Shown here: in pieces, positions 1 to 5,117 of the stretch | Layout: every line of letters begins with the position of its first letter | How positions within the stretch are numbered: the stretch's first letter is position 1 | Assembly (NCBI GenBank): GCA_964621455.1 | Contig: CAZULW010000125.1 | Coordinates: forward strand, 1-5,117 | Origin: G020354025 sp964621455 | GTDB taxonomy: Bacteria > Fidelibacterota > Marinisomatia > SCGC-AAA003-L08 > TS1B11 | DNA: 5,117 nucleotides | Direction: 5' to 3' | The notes under the pieces: model-generated | What the model saw: only the letters and a program-made list of their open reading frames with translations | Databases searched by the model: none | Told to the model about the DNA's origin: nothing | Translations under genes and position numbers: made by a program

Positions 1-173
1 GTGATTCGCACCAGGCCGGTGGTGATGCCGATGGTGGTGGTCTTACCGGCGCCGTTGGGTCCCAACAGGCCAAAGAACTCGCCGACCGGAACGGTCAGGT
101 CGATGCCTTTGAGCGCCTCCACGCCGCCGGCGTAGATTTTGCGCAGATTGCGGATCTCAACGGCGGGAGTCAC
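1..173 (-). CDS. ABC transporter ATP-binding protein, N-terminal part (cut by left window edge)
   Basis: This is the first 57 codons of an ABC transporter ATPase that would hydrolyse ATP on the cytoplasmic side of a membrane exporter. The reading begins VTPAVEIRNLRKIYAGG and reaches a perfect Walker A, GPNGAGKTT, at about residues 38-46; Tyr14 is placed as the A-loop aromatic. The GxFFGLLGPNGAGKTTTI style resembles the ABC-2/drug-export (CcmA/NodI-like) ATPases, which usually pair with a separate permease; that subfamily call is from pattern only. The start is the GTG at 171-173: the only codon between it and the upstream in-frame TAG is GTA, so no longer start is possible. It lies three bases downstream of the rRNA methyltransferase gene on the same strand and is probably cotranscribed with it. 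The Walker B, signature motif and C-terminus lie outside the window, so the substrate cannot be judged. Confidence 0.93.
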   Translation of the reverse strand, partial: MTPAVEIRNLRKIYAGGVEALKGIDLTVPVGEFFGLLGPNGAGKTTTIGITTGLVRI

Positions 174-176
174 TAC

Positions 177-1631
177 CTATTTCTCGAGGACACAGAGGTT
201 TTCAATGTGGGGTGTCTGGGGGAACATGTCCACGGGCTGGATAGTCGCCAACCGGTAACCGCCGTCACACAGCAGGCGCGCGTCCCGGACCTGGGTAGCC
301 GGGTTGCAGGACACGTAGACCACTCTGCGCGGCCCCATAGCAATGATTTCCTCTACCAGTTTAGGGTGCATCCCGGCGCGCGGTGGGTCGGTTACTATGA
401 CCTCCGGCGGGGGAATCTGCCGCAGCAGGCGCTTGCCGTGGGTTGTGAAATACCGCGCGGACAGGTCTGCGTGGAAAAACCGGGCGTTGTAGATCTGGTT
501 GGTCAGGGCGTTTCGGGCGGCGTCTTCCAGGGCGGGGGAAACCACCTCAAAACCGGCCACCTCCTTTGCCTGGCGGGCCAGGGTGAGGGCGATGGTACCG
601 GCACCGCTGTATAGGTCGTATACTATTTCTTTGCCGGTGAGGGCACAAGCCTGCTCGATCAGCTCGTAGAGAACCTCAGCCTGCCGGGCATTGGTCTGGA
701 AAAATGAGTTGGCGGAGATATCGAACGCCAAACCACGGATTTGCTCGGTAATGGTGGGCTTGCCGTGAAACAGTACCTCCCACTCCCCATAGGCTACGGC
801 GGCCTTGCGGGTATTGATGTTGTTCATCACGCTTACCACCTGGGGAAAGGCGGCCACCAGCTCGTCCACCAGTGGTTTAAGGCGCTGGGGCTCCTCTCGT
901 GAGGTTACCAAGTTCACCATGACTTCTAAAGAGCCGGAAGCGATACCTGTCATCCGGATGACAAGATTCCGGAGGAAGCCGGTGTGGGTCTTGATGTCGT
1001 ATGGCTCCAGGCCAAGATCCTCAACCCGGCTCTTTATCCACTGGAGGATGCTGTTGCCTTCCGGGTGTTGGAGCCAGCACTCGTGGATATCCAGTACCTT
1101 ATCGAACCGTCCGGGGATATGCAGGCCCAGGGCCTGGGATGGTGCGCTGTCGGCTTGATCCAGGTCAACGATCCAGGGATGGGGGGAAAAGGTGAACTCC
1201 ATCTTGTTGCGGTAGTGGTAGCTCTCCCGGCAGCCGATGATGGGCTGCACTTCCACGTCAGCAAATCCCCCCAATCGGGCGAATAGGTCTTGTACCTGGG
1301 CCTGCTTCTGCTCCAGCTGCTTTTCGTAGGGGTAGTCCTGTGTGGCGCACCCGCCGCAGATGCCGAAATGGTGGCACGGGGGCTGCTCGGTATCAGGCGA
1401 AGGCTGCAACAGCTCCTCCACCCGTCCCTCGGCATATCCTTTGCGGCGCAGGGTGATGCGGACGCGCACTTTCTGGCCCGGCAGTGCCCGCTGGACAAAC
1501 ACCACGAACCCGTCCCGGCGGGCCACACCCTTACCGCCATAGGCCAGGCTGTCGATGGTGAGGTCCAGGAGCTCGCCTTTCCTGGGCAGGCGGATGGTGG
1601 GCTGAGAAGTGGACACTGGGGCTGCGCTCAT
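177..1631 (-). CDS. rlmD: 23S rRNA (uracil-5-)-methyltransferase, RlmD/RumA type
   Basis: A 484-residue SAM-dependent RNA methyltransferase of the TrmA/RlmC/RlmD family, which makes 5-methyluridine in 23S rRNA (U1939 in E. coli for RlmD). Visible in order: a TRAM-like RNA-binding domain at about 15-76 (LDLTIDSLAYGGKGVAR); an iron-sulfur ligand set Cys86, Cys92, Cys95 (C-x5-C-x2-C) plus Cys185; the FFQTNARQAE segment with Gln312; the SAM loop DLYSGAGT at 339-346; DPPRAG at 415-420; the catalytic Cys442 in SCNPAT; and the C-terminal general base Glu477 in HIENLCVLEK. All key residues are present, so it should be active. It is slightly longer than E. coli RlmD (about 433 residues). The ATG at 1629-1631 is chosen because the TRAM domain starts soon after it, though no good Shine-Dalgarno sequence precedes it; a GTG at codon 6 is an alternative. 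Target could be RlmD-like or dual (RlmCD-like); sequence alone does not decide. An ABC ATPase gene follows three bases later. Confidence 0.95.
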   Translation of the reverse strand: MSAAPVSTSQPTIRLPRKGELLDLTIDSLAYGGKGVARRDGFVVFVQRALPGQKVRVRITLRRKGYAEGRVEELLQPSPDTEQPPCHHFGICGGCATQDYPYEKQLEQKQAQVQDLFARLGGFADVEVQPIIGCRESYHYRNKMEFTFSPHPWIVDLDQADSAPSQALGLHIPGRFDKVLDIHECWLQHPEGNSILQWIKSRVEDLGLEPYDIKTHTGFLRNLVIRMTGIASGSLEVMVNLVTSREEPQRLKPLVDELVAAFPQVVSVMNNINTRKAAVAYGEWEVLFHGKPTITEQIRGLAFDISANSFFQTNARQAEVLYELIEQACALTGKEIVYDLYSGAGTIALTLARQAKEVAGFEVVSPALEDAARNALTNQIYNARFFHADLSARYFTTHGKRLLRQIPPPEVIVTDPPRAGMHPKLVEEIIAMGPRRVVYVSCNPATQVRDARLLCDGGYRLATIQPVDMFPQTPHIENLCVLEK

Positions 1632-1787
1632 CGGGAGCGAATTTACGGCGTGGAATCTAAAAATCGAGGAATAGAACCTGGTCTTAAGTATTAAGATGAT
1701 GTAATATACGTTTCATTATATGATAATTAGGGTAGCACCAGGTAATAGCGAAGACAATACGGGATTCTCAATCAAAAGGGGGTAACG
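1632..1787. promoter_or_regulatory. Divergent intergenic region with candidate promoter elements
   Basis: This AT-rich gap separates the minus-strand methyltransferase from the plus-strand aldolase and should hold promoters for both. Seen directly: ATTATA at 1715-1720, which reads as a perfect TATAAT on the minus strand, overlapped by TATGATAAT at 1719-1727 on the plus strand, which contains a -10-like GATAAT; and a short perfect palindrome CTTAA-GTA-TTAAG at 1683-1695 that could bind a dimeric regulator. No convincing -35 hexamer was found at 16-18 bases from either candidate -10, so the promoter assignments are tentative. Confidence 0.3.
1774..1782 (+). promoter_or_regulatory. Ribosome binding site of the aldolase lipoprotein gene
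   Basis: The purine run AAAAGGGGG ends five bases before the ATG at 1788. It supports that start, which also places a positively charged KK directly before the lipoprotein hydrophobic core. Confidence 0.7.
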
Positions 1788-2489
1788 ATGAAAAAGTTAG
1801 TCTGGTTTTTTATTGTTTCGATTTTGCTTTTTGGATGTTCGACACAACAAGTTAATCCTTTTGTAACGCTAGATATACAGTACAAGGATCAGATTATCGC
1901 AATAGCCGGGAGGGCCTATGAAAGGGAACTGACATCAGGTACGGGGGGGGACATAAGCGCGATGGTCCCGGGGTCAGACCATTTCATCATTAAAGGTACA
2001 GGAAACTGTTTCGGCGACCTGAGTTATGACAGGTTATCGACCGTTGGATTAGATGGAAGAGTATTTAATGGTTCTCCTCAGCCATCACATGAAACGGATA
2101 TCCATTTGGCTATTTATAACCTCAGGAAAGAGGTCGGTGCTGTCATGCATATGCATTCCCCGTACGCTACTGCGTGGGCAACCTGTGGCAGAACAATTCC
2201 TCCCGTTACCCAGCAGTCAGTAGAAATTCTAAAGGGTATACAGGTCATACCCTACTATCCACCTGGTTCAAAAGAACTGTTAGATGCCGTTATGAATTGC
2301 TATCACGATCCGGAAACGCAAGTGGTCATGATGGAGAATCATGGAGTCTTCTTAGTTGGGAATGATCTACATGATCTTCTATATAAGGCTGAGGTCATAG
2401 AAAATACAGCCAGAATTGCAATTCTTTGCAAAAACATTGGTGTTCCTGTAAAATTCGAGTATATGGCGCCTGTTTCATATCAAGAATGA
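1788..2489 (+). CDS. Class II aldolase/adducin-family protein with lipoprotein signal peptide
   Basis: A 233-residue protein of the class II aldolase/adducin fold (FucA, AraD, MtnB relatives), which use a divalent metal to cleave or form C-C bonds in phosphorylated sugars or to act on related substrates. The N-terminus MKKLVWFFIVSILLFGCST is a lipoprotein signal: KK, a hydrophobic core, then lipobox L14-F-G-C17. The mature domain has GTGGDIS at 51-57 (the usual GN is GD here), PSHE with candidate catalytic Glu102, the metal pair His121 and His123 in HMHSPYA, and the third metal ligand His185 in MMENHGVFLVG; these correspond to E73, H92, H94 and H155 of FucA, so the active site looks intact. 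Length fits the family (about 210-230) plus the signal. Ser18 follows the lipid cysteine, with no Asp at +2, which would favour outer-membrane sorting if the organism follows the E. coli rule. Codon and base use is distinctly AT-rich compared with both flanks. The gene stands alone, 130 bases ahead of the RraA-like gene. The substrate is not predictable. Confidence 0.9.
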   Translation: MKKLVWFFIVSILLFGCSTQQVNPFVTLDIQYKDQIIAIAGRAYERELTSGTGGDISAMVPGSDHFIIKGTGNCFGDLSYDRLSTVGLDGRVFNGSPQPSHETDIHLAIYNLRKEVGAVMHMHSPYATAWATCGRTIPPVTQQSVEILKGIQVIPYYPPGSKELLDAVMNCYHDPETQVVMMENHGVFLVGNDLHDLLYKAEVIENTARIAILCKNIGVPVKFEYMAPVSYQE

Positions 2490-2619
2490 AAAGTACACTG
2501 CTCAAGGAGTAACATCGTTTATCCACAGCAGGTGCGTTTCTGAAAACTATGGGTTTTAGGGGCGGATGGAGACATAACCTGGGAAATTTCGGTGCTATTG
2601 AATCAATAGGGAGGTTATC
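2490..2619. other. Intergenic spacer without recognised gene
   Basis: No start codon with a coding-like frame is seen in this stretch. AAGGAG at about 2504-2509 resembles a ribosome site but is followed only by a short open stretch without ATG that ends at a TGA near 2541. A weak imperfect hairpin, AAAAC at 2543-2547 pairing with GTTTT at 2553-2557, has no following T-run and is a poor terminator. The spacing suggests that the next gene could have its own promoter, but no clear -35/-10 pair was found. Confidence 0.4.
2608..2615 (+). promoter_or_regulatory. Strong ribosome binding site of the RraA-like gene
   Basis: AGGGAGGT, close to the full anti-Shine-Dalgarno complement, sits four bases before the ATG at 2620. 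This decides the start in favour of the long form; Met17 and Met22 are internal alternatives that would lose the charged N-terminal part of the export signal. Confidence 0.8.
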
Positions 2620-3519
2620 ATGATATATGATCCATCATCCAAAGTAAAGGCAAGGCCCTTTCCGGTCATGATCGCCGTGACCATGCTGCTCTTCGCCGCC
2701 GCCGCCCACACGCAACAGGCATCTTTTGCGGAACAGACCACGCCCCAGGGGATCCGGCTCTTGCAGAATAAGAGTTTTGACGACAGCGAGAAAGCACGAC
2801 GTGAAATCCTGGCGCTGTACAAGGATTTGCGCGTTACCGACGTCTGCGATGGTATGGACCTGATCGGGTTGCAGGATATCGGGTTGATGGACAACGAAAT
2901 CCGGCCGCTCTGGCGCGACGAGGAGAACTTCACGCACCGTTTTGTTGGATTTGCCGTCACTGTTCGGTATGTTCCGTCCGATGTGCGGGTCGGGCAGAAC
3001 TCGTTTCCGGATGTCGAGGGCTTTAAGCAGTTCAAGGAAGAGCAGTACCGTCGGGCCAGCGATAACCCGTGGAAGGAAACCGTCAAGCCCGGGGATGTGG
3101 TGGTGATGGACGTCGGCGGCGTGTTCGAGTGTGGCAACATCGGCTCGAACAACAGCCTCGGTTGGGTAGAGAAAGGAGTCGTCGGTGTGGTCACCAACGG
3201 TGGTGCGCGTGATACTGATGAGATAGTAAAAGTCAAGAAACCGCCGGTTTACCTGCGCAAGGGACACAGCACGCGCGGCGTGCGCCCGGGCCGGTTGCTT
3301 ACGGAATCGGTCAACTTTCCGATCAACTGCGGTGGTGTGCTGGTCTATCCGGGTGACGTCGTAGCAGCCGACGGCGATGGGGTGATCGTAGTTCCGAGGG
3401 AGCATGCCCTTACGGTGGGCAGGCTGGCCCGGGAGATCAACCTGGGCGATGAACAAAGTCGTCGTGAGCGCTACCAGAGGTTGCAGATCCCTTTGGATGA
3501 GACCGTCAAGAACAGATGA
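2620..3519 (+). CDS. Exported RraA-like / HMG-aldolase-family protein
   Basis: A 299-residue protein of the RraA superfamily. Cytoplasmic members include the RNase E inhibitor RraA and metal-dependent 4-hydroxy-4-methyl-2-oxoglutarate/4-carboxy-4-hydroxy-2-oxoadipate aldolases that release pyruvate. The N-terminus has charged residues (KVKAR, 8-12), a hydrophobic core (about 15-29, VMIAVTMLLFAAAA) and a plausible signal peptidase I site near AAAAHTQQ. The conserved core spans about 64-262: TDVCDGMD (73-80), KPGDVVVMD (156-164), the GGARDTDE segment (194-201) with Arg197-Asp198 matching the substrate/Mg-binding RD pair of HMG aldolases, and INCGGVLVYPGDVVAADGDG (235-254). The RD pair and the DGDGV segment favour an enzyme over an RNase E-inhibitor role, which would also make no sense outside the cytoplasm. 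Length exceeds the 160-230 usual for cytoplasmic members because of the signal and a C-terminal helical tail (about 263-299). Its stop overlaps the first ATG of a decayed dehydrogenase fragment by four bases (ATGA). Substrate unknown. Confidence 0.88.
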   Translation: MIYDPSSKVKARPFPVMIAVTMLLFAAAAHTQQASFAEQTTPQGIRLLQNKSFDDSEKARREILALYKDLRVTDVCDGMDLIGLQDIGLMDNEIRPLWRDEENFTHRFVGFAVTVRYVPSDVRVGQNSFPDVEGFKQFKEEQYRRASDNPWKETVKPGDVVVMDVGGVFECGNIGSNNSLGWVEKGVVGVVTNGGARDTDEIVKVKKPPVYLRKGHSTRGVRPGRLLTESVNFPINCGGVLVYPGDVVAADGDGVIVVPREHALTVGRLAREINLGDEQSRRERYQRLQIPLDETVKNR

Positions 3520-3805
3520 CAGGGTTAAGGGGGGAGGCGTACTGGCAGGGGGCCACCGGCAATAATGGCCCTCATCAATTGGTTGAATGCCGCTGGGTTC
3601 TGGGCCAGTCCGGTCTGCCTCCAAGAGTGATCAGCCTGGGGGGACGATTCGGCGTGGACTTTAAAAAGACACCCGCGGTTCTCGGCCCCTGGCTGGAGAT
3701 GGATTCCGCGAAAGAAGATTTTTTGGCGCCTTCGATTTTAAGTGTGTAAACTAGCTGTTGCTAAGGAAATACCGCAAACCGTTTGGGGTGCCGGAGAAAG
3801 TATAA
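3516..3805 (+). pseudogene. Remnant of a Gfo/Idh/MocA-family oxidoreductase (N-terminal half lost, internally deleted, frameshifted)
   Basis: This stretch recalls the C-terminal half of Gfo/Idh/MocA sugar dehydrogenases, NAD(P)-dependent enzymes acting on sugars or cyclitols. Frame 1 (3516-3749) reads ATGNNGPHQLVECRWVLG, then GLPPRVISLGGRFG (family pattern GNQGxHQxDxxRWxLG...SVGGRFG), and then jumps to VDFKKTPAVLGPWLEMD, which in my recollection of the family belongs near the C-terminus, so a large internal part seems missing near 3650. The family's C-terminal tail continues in another frame: LLLRKYRKPFGVPEKV ends at TAA 3803-3805, immediately preceded in that frame by AAC TAG, where homologues read AN followed by a sense codon. 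The frame change falls in or near the six-T run at 3719-3724. The NAD-binding Rossmann half (GxGxxG) is absent; the RraA-like gene abuts directly. The 77-residue open frame could be translated from the ATGA overlap but would not be a working dehydrogenase. Assignment is by motif memory, without alignment. Confidence 0.75.
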
Positions 3806-3864
3806 GAGATAGTTTGGTAATGCTTTCCCGGTTTTGGAACCATGCTCACGTGTAACGCAAAGAA

Positions 3865-3870
3865 AAGGAG
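3865..3870 (+). promoter_or_regulatory. Ribosome binding site of the DUF6807 gene
   Basis: AAGGAG lies six bases before the ATG at 3877 and supports this start over the in-frame Met10. Confidence 0.75.
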
Positions 3871-3876
3871 AAAACA

Positions 3877-4890
3877 ATGCGATTTCACTGTGTTAGATAT
3901 GCTATGGTATTGGTGACTGCAGGATTCGTTTCGCTGTTTACGGTGTTGGGCCCGTTGTCGTGTACAGGCAAACAGCCAGGTAATGTTACTATTACACCGT
4001 ACGAAGGCAAGCTGCGAGTGGAGATTGACGGCGATCTGTTCACCGAGTACATCTACGAGGGTGGCTTTAAGCCTATCCTTTATCCCATCATCGGGCCGTA
4101 CGGTAGCGGTATGACGCGCAATTTCCCCATGAAGGAAGGCGTGGAGGGTGAAGCGGACGATCATCCCCATCAGCGTTCACTCTGGTTCACCCACGGCGAG
4201 GTCAATGAGGCCAACTTCTGGGCCGAAGGCCCGGACTGCGGAAAGACTGTTCAGGATGAACTGATCAAGGCGGAAGGCGGGCCGGACCACGGCGTCATCC
4301 GCACGCGAAACGAGTGGGTCGGTCCCGATGGCGAGGTGCAGTGCTCGGACACCCGCACGATTACCTTTCGCGCCGCGCCCGGTGCCAGGATCATCGATTA
4401 CAATATTACAATCCACGCATCTGAAGGGGATGTGACATTTTACGACACCAAGGAAGGCACAATGGGCATCCGCACGCATCCAAACCTGCGCCTGGAAAAT
4501 GATCCGAGACGCGGCGTGACCACTGCCAATGGGCAGGCGGTCAACAGCGAGGGCGTCGAGGGGCGGGAGGTCTGGGGTAAACGGGCCAAATGGGTGGACT
4601 ATTGGGGCACTATCGACGGCAAGATTGTCGGCGTGGCGATCTTCGATCATCCCGGCAACCCGCGCCACCCTACCTGGTGGCATGCGCGGGATTATGGCCT
4701 GATCGCAGCTAATCCCTTTGGTGTTCATGACTTTGAGGAAAAAGCCAAGGGGGAAGGAGACATGACAATAAAAGCCGGCGACAGTGTCACCTTCGCCTAC
4801 CGGTTCCTTTTCCACGAAGGGGATGTCAAGAAGGCCGGGATTGCCGATCAGTACGAACGCTACGCGGCATCGACGGACGCCGTAAAATAA
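3877..4890 (+). CDS. Exported DUF6807 (so-called PmoA family) protein
   Basis: A 337-residue protein of the DUF6807 family, often labelled 'PmoA family protein' in databases although it has nothing recognisable in common with the membrane subunit of methane monooxygenase. Biochemical function is unknown to me. The N-terminus MRFHCVRYAMVLVTAGFVSLFTVLG is an export signal; Cys29 in GPLSC could be a lipid attachment site, but the lipobox is poor (Pro at -3, Leu at -2), so either a lipoprotein or a soluble periplasmic protein is possible. The mature part has no membrane segment. Family-like motifs: DHPHQRSLWFTHGEVN (95-110), YDTKEGTMGIR (189-199), WVDYWG (239-244) and IFDHPGNPRHPTWWHARDYG (255-274). 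The clustered His, Asp, Trp and Arg residues suggest a carbohydrate-type or metal-containing site, which is inference. It follows the Gfo/Idh remnant by 71 bases; members of this family often neighbour such dehydrogenases, consistent with a sugar-utilisation role. Length is normal and the gene looks intact. Confidence 0.88.
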   Translation: MRFHCVRYAMVLVTAGFVSLFTVLGPLSCTGKQPGNVTITPYEGKLRVEIDGDLFTEYIYEGGFKPILYPIIGPYGSGMTRNFPMKEGVEGEADDHPHQRSLWFTHGEVNEANFWAEGPDCGKTVQDELIKAEGGPDHGVIRTRNEWVGPDGEVQCSDTRTITFRAAPGARIIDYNITIHASEGDVTFYDTKEGTMGIRTHPNLRLENDPRRGVTTANGQAVNSEGVEGREVWGKRAKWVDYWGTIDGKIVGVAIFDHPGNPRHPTWWHARDYGLIAANPFGVHDFEEKAKGEGDMTIKAGDSVTFAYRFLFHEGDVKKAGIADQYERYAASTDAVK

Positions 4891-4965
4891 TTTCACTGTT
4901 CAGCTTAGAAAATCTGCCTGAAAGGGACGAAATAGCGATTCGAAGAAGCCTGAAGGCAGTTACAA

Positions 4966-4981
4966 AACCGCTGAAGCGGTT
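4966..4981 (+). terminator. Candidate terminator hairpin after the DUF6807 gene
   Basis: AACCGC and GCGGTT form a six-base-pair stem around a TGAA loop, flanked by AAAA before and TTATTTAT after. It lies about 75 bases downstream of the DUF6807 stop. The stem is short and the T-tract is interrupted, so it is only a moderate intrinsic terminator. An outer pairing of CTGCCT (4914-4919) with AGGCAG (4954-4959) lies just upstream and could form a companion stem. Confidence 0.45.
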
Positions 4982-4995
4982 ATTTATGCGTCGTA

Positions 4996-5080
4996 ATATC
5001 ATATGGGCCAAGGACTTTGCCGCAGGCATCTCTTTCCCGCGGGGATCCCTTCGGGATGGGAAAGTCCTAGCCATATATCA
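4996..5080. repeat. Long imperfect inverted repeat / nested hairpin
   Basis: AGGACTTT at 5011-5018 pairs perfectly with AAAGTCCT at 5061-5068; beyond a small mismatch, ATATGG at 5001-5006 faces CCATAT at 5071-5076, extending the outer arms. Within the loop, CTTTCCC (5032-5038) can pair with GGGAAAG (5058-5064), an alternative to part of the outer stem, and ATCCC-TTC-GGGAT (5045-5057) forms an apical hairpin. Two perfect 8-base palindromes, CCCGCGGG (5036-5043) and GGGATCCC (5042-5049), lie inside. No coding frame in this stretch looks real. It may be a dispersed intergenic element, a structured RNA or a bidirectional terminator. Confidence 0.55.
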
Positions 5081-5112
5081 GGATAATGAAAAACCGTTTC
5101 TCCCGAAGGGAT
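5045..5112. repeat. 12-base perfect inverted repeat pair near the right edge
   Basis: ATCCCTTCGGGA at 5045-5056 has its exact reverse complement TCCCGAAGGGAT at 5101-5112. The flanking word AGGCATC (5024-5030) is also mirrored by GATGCCT (5110-5116), so the right copy reads like the left one with the intervening bases removed. The right copy reaches the window edge, and the element may continue beyond it. Confidence 0.5.
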
Positions 5113-5117
5113 GCCTT

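Noticed and set aside
1290..1694. Plus-strand open frame of 134 codons antisense to the methyltransferase N-terminus
   Set aside because: The opposite strand encodes the TRAM domain and iron-sulfur cysteines; the hydrophobic start is a by-product of the antisense frame.
2635..3624. Long minus-strand open frame (329 codons) opposite the RraA-like gene
   Set aside because: It lies antisense to a gene with clear family motifs and a strong ribosome site, and its translation is rich in His/Pro with no recognisable domain; it is a shadow of the high-GC coding strand.
3516..3749. Independent 77-residue small protein, translationally coupled to the RraA-like gene by an ATGA overlap
   Set aside because: The sequence matches pieces of a Gfo/Idh dehydrogenase and the family C-terminus follows in another frame, so a gene remnant explains it better; the ATGA overlap is probably chance at a deletion junction.
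3751..4170. Minus-strand 139-codon open frame across the start of the DUF6807 gene
   Set aside because: It covers the real gene's ribosome site and signal peptide in antisense and shows no family motif.
4177..4896. Minus-strand open frame of 239 codons opposite the DUF6807 gene
   Set aside because: It is antisense to a gene with conserved motifs, and no domain is recognisable in its translation.
4826..5074. Minus-strand 82-codon open frame crossing the end of the DUF6807 gene and the hairpin region
   Set aside because: It overlaps inverted repeats and the end of a real gene, and its composition (Arg/Ser-rich) is not protein-like.
4891..5117. CRISPR array
   Set aside because: The repeated words are inverted, not regularly spaced direct repeats, and no spacer-repeat periodicity is present.

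Overview
The window reads as part of a bacterial chromosome, probably from an uncultured, envelope-bearing (Gram-negative-like) lineage. The evidence is a housekeeping gene pair on the minus strand followed by plus-strand genes whose products carry Sec or lipoprotein-type export signals. The accessory families present (exported RraA-like protein, Gfo/Idh/MocA oxidoreductase remnant, DUF6807 protein) are, from general knowledge, typical of carbohydrate-degrading environmental phyla such as Planctomycetota, Bacteroidota and related MAG lineages. No marker here fixes the taxon.

Layout. Positions 1-1631 (minus strand) hold a 23S rRNA m5U methyltransferase of the RlmD type. It is followed three bases later by the first 57 codons of an ABC transporter ATPase that runs off the left edge. 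Positions 1632-1787 are an AT-rich divergent intergenic region. Positions 1788-2489 (plus) encode a class II aldolase/adducin-family protein with a lipoprotein signal peptide; this stretch is visibly more AT-rich than its neighbours. Positions 2620-3519 (plus) encode an RraA-like protein with an N-terminal export signal. Positions 3516-3805 hold a decayed fragment of a Gfo/Idh/MocA-family dehydrogenase with a lost N-terminal half, an apparent internal deletion, a frame change and an in-frame stop. Positions 3877-4890 (plus) encode an exported DUF6807 protein (the family often mislabelled 'PmoA'). Positions 4891-5117 are non-coding: a short terminator-like hairpin, then a cluster of nested inverted repeats that reaches the right edge.

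How the genes may work together. The plus-strand genes look like a small sugar or sugar-acid catabolic neighbourhood. Two proteins belong to families with metal-dependent aldolase chemistry (class II aldolase and RraA/HMG aldolase), one is a former sugar dehydrogenase, and one is an uncharacterised exported protein that commonly accompanies such dehydrogenases. The unusual point is that the three intact products all appear to be exported, so any chemistry would take place in the periplasm or on the membrane surface. The substrate cannot be read from the sequence. The Gfo/Idh gene is broken, so the pathway may be partly degraded or completed elsewhere.
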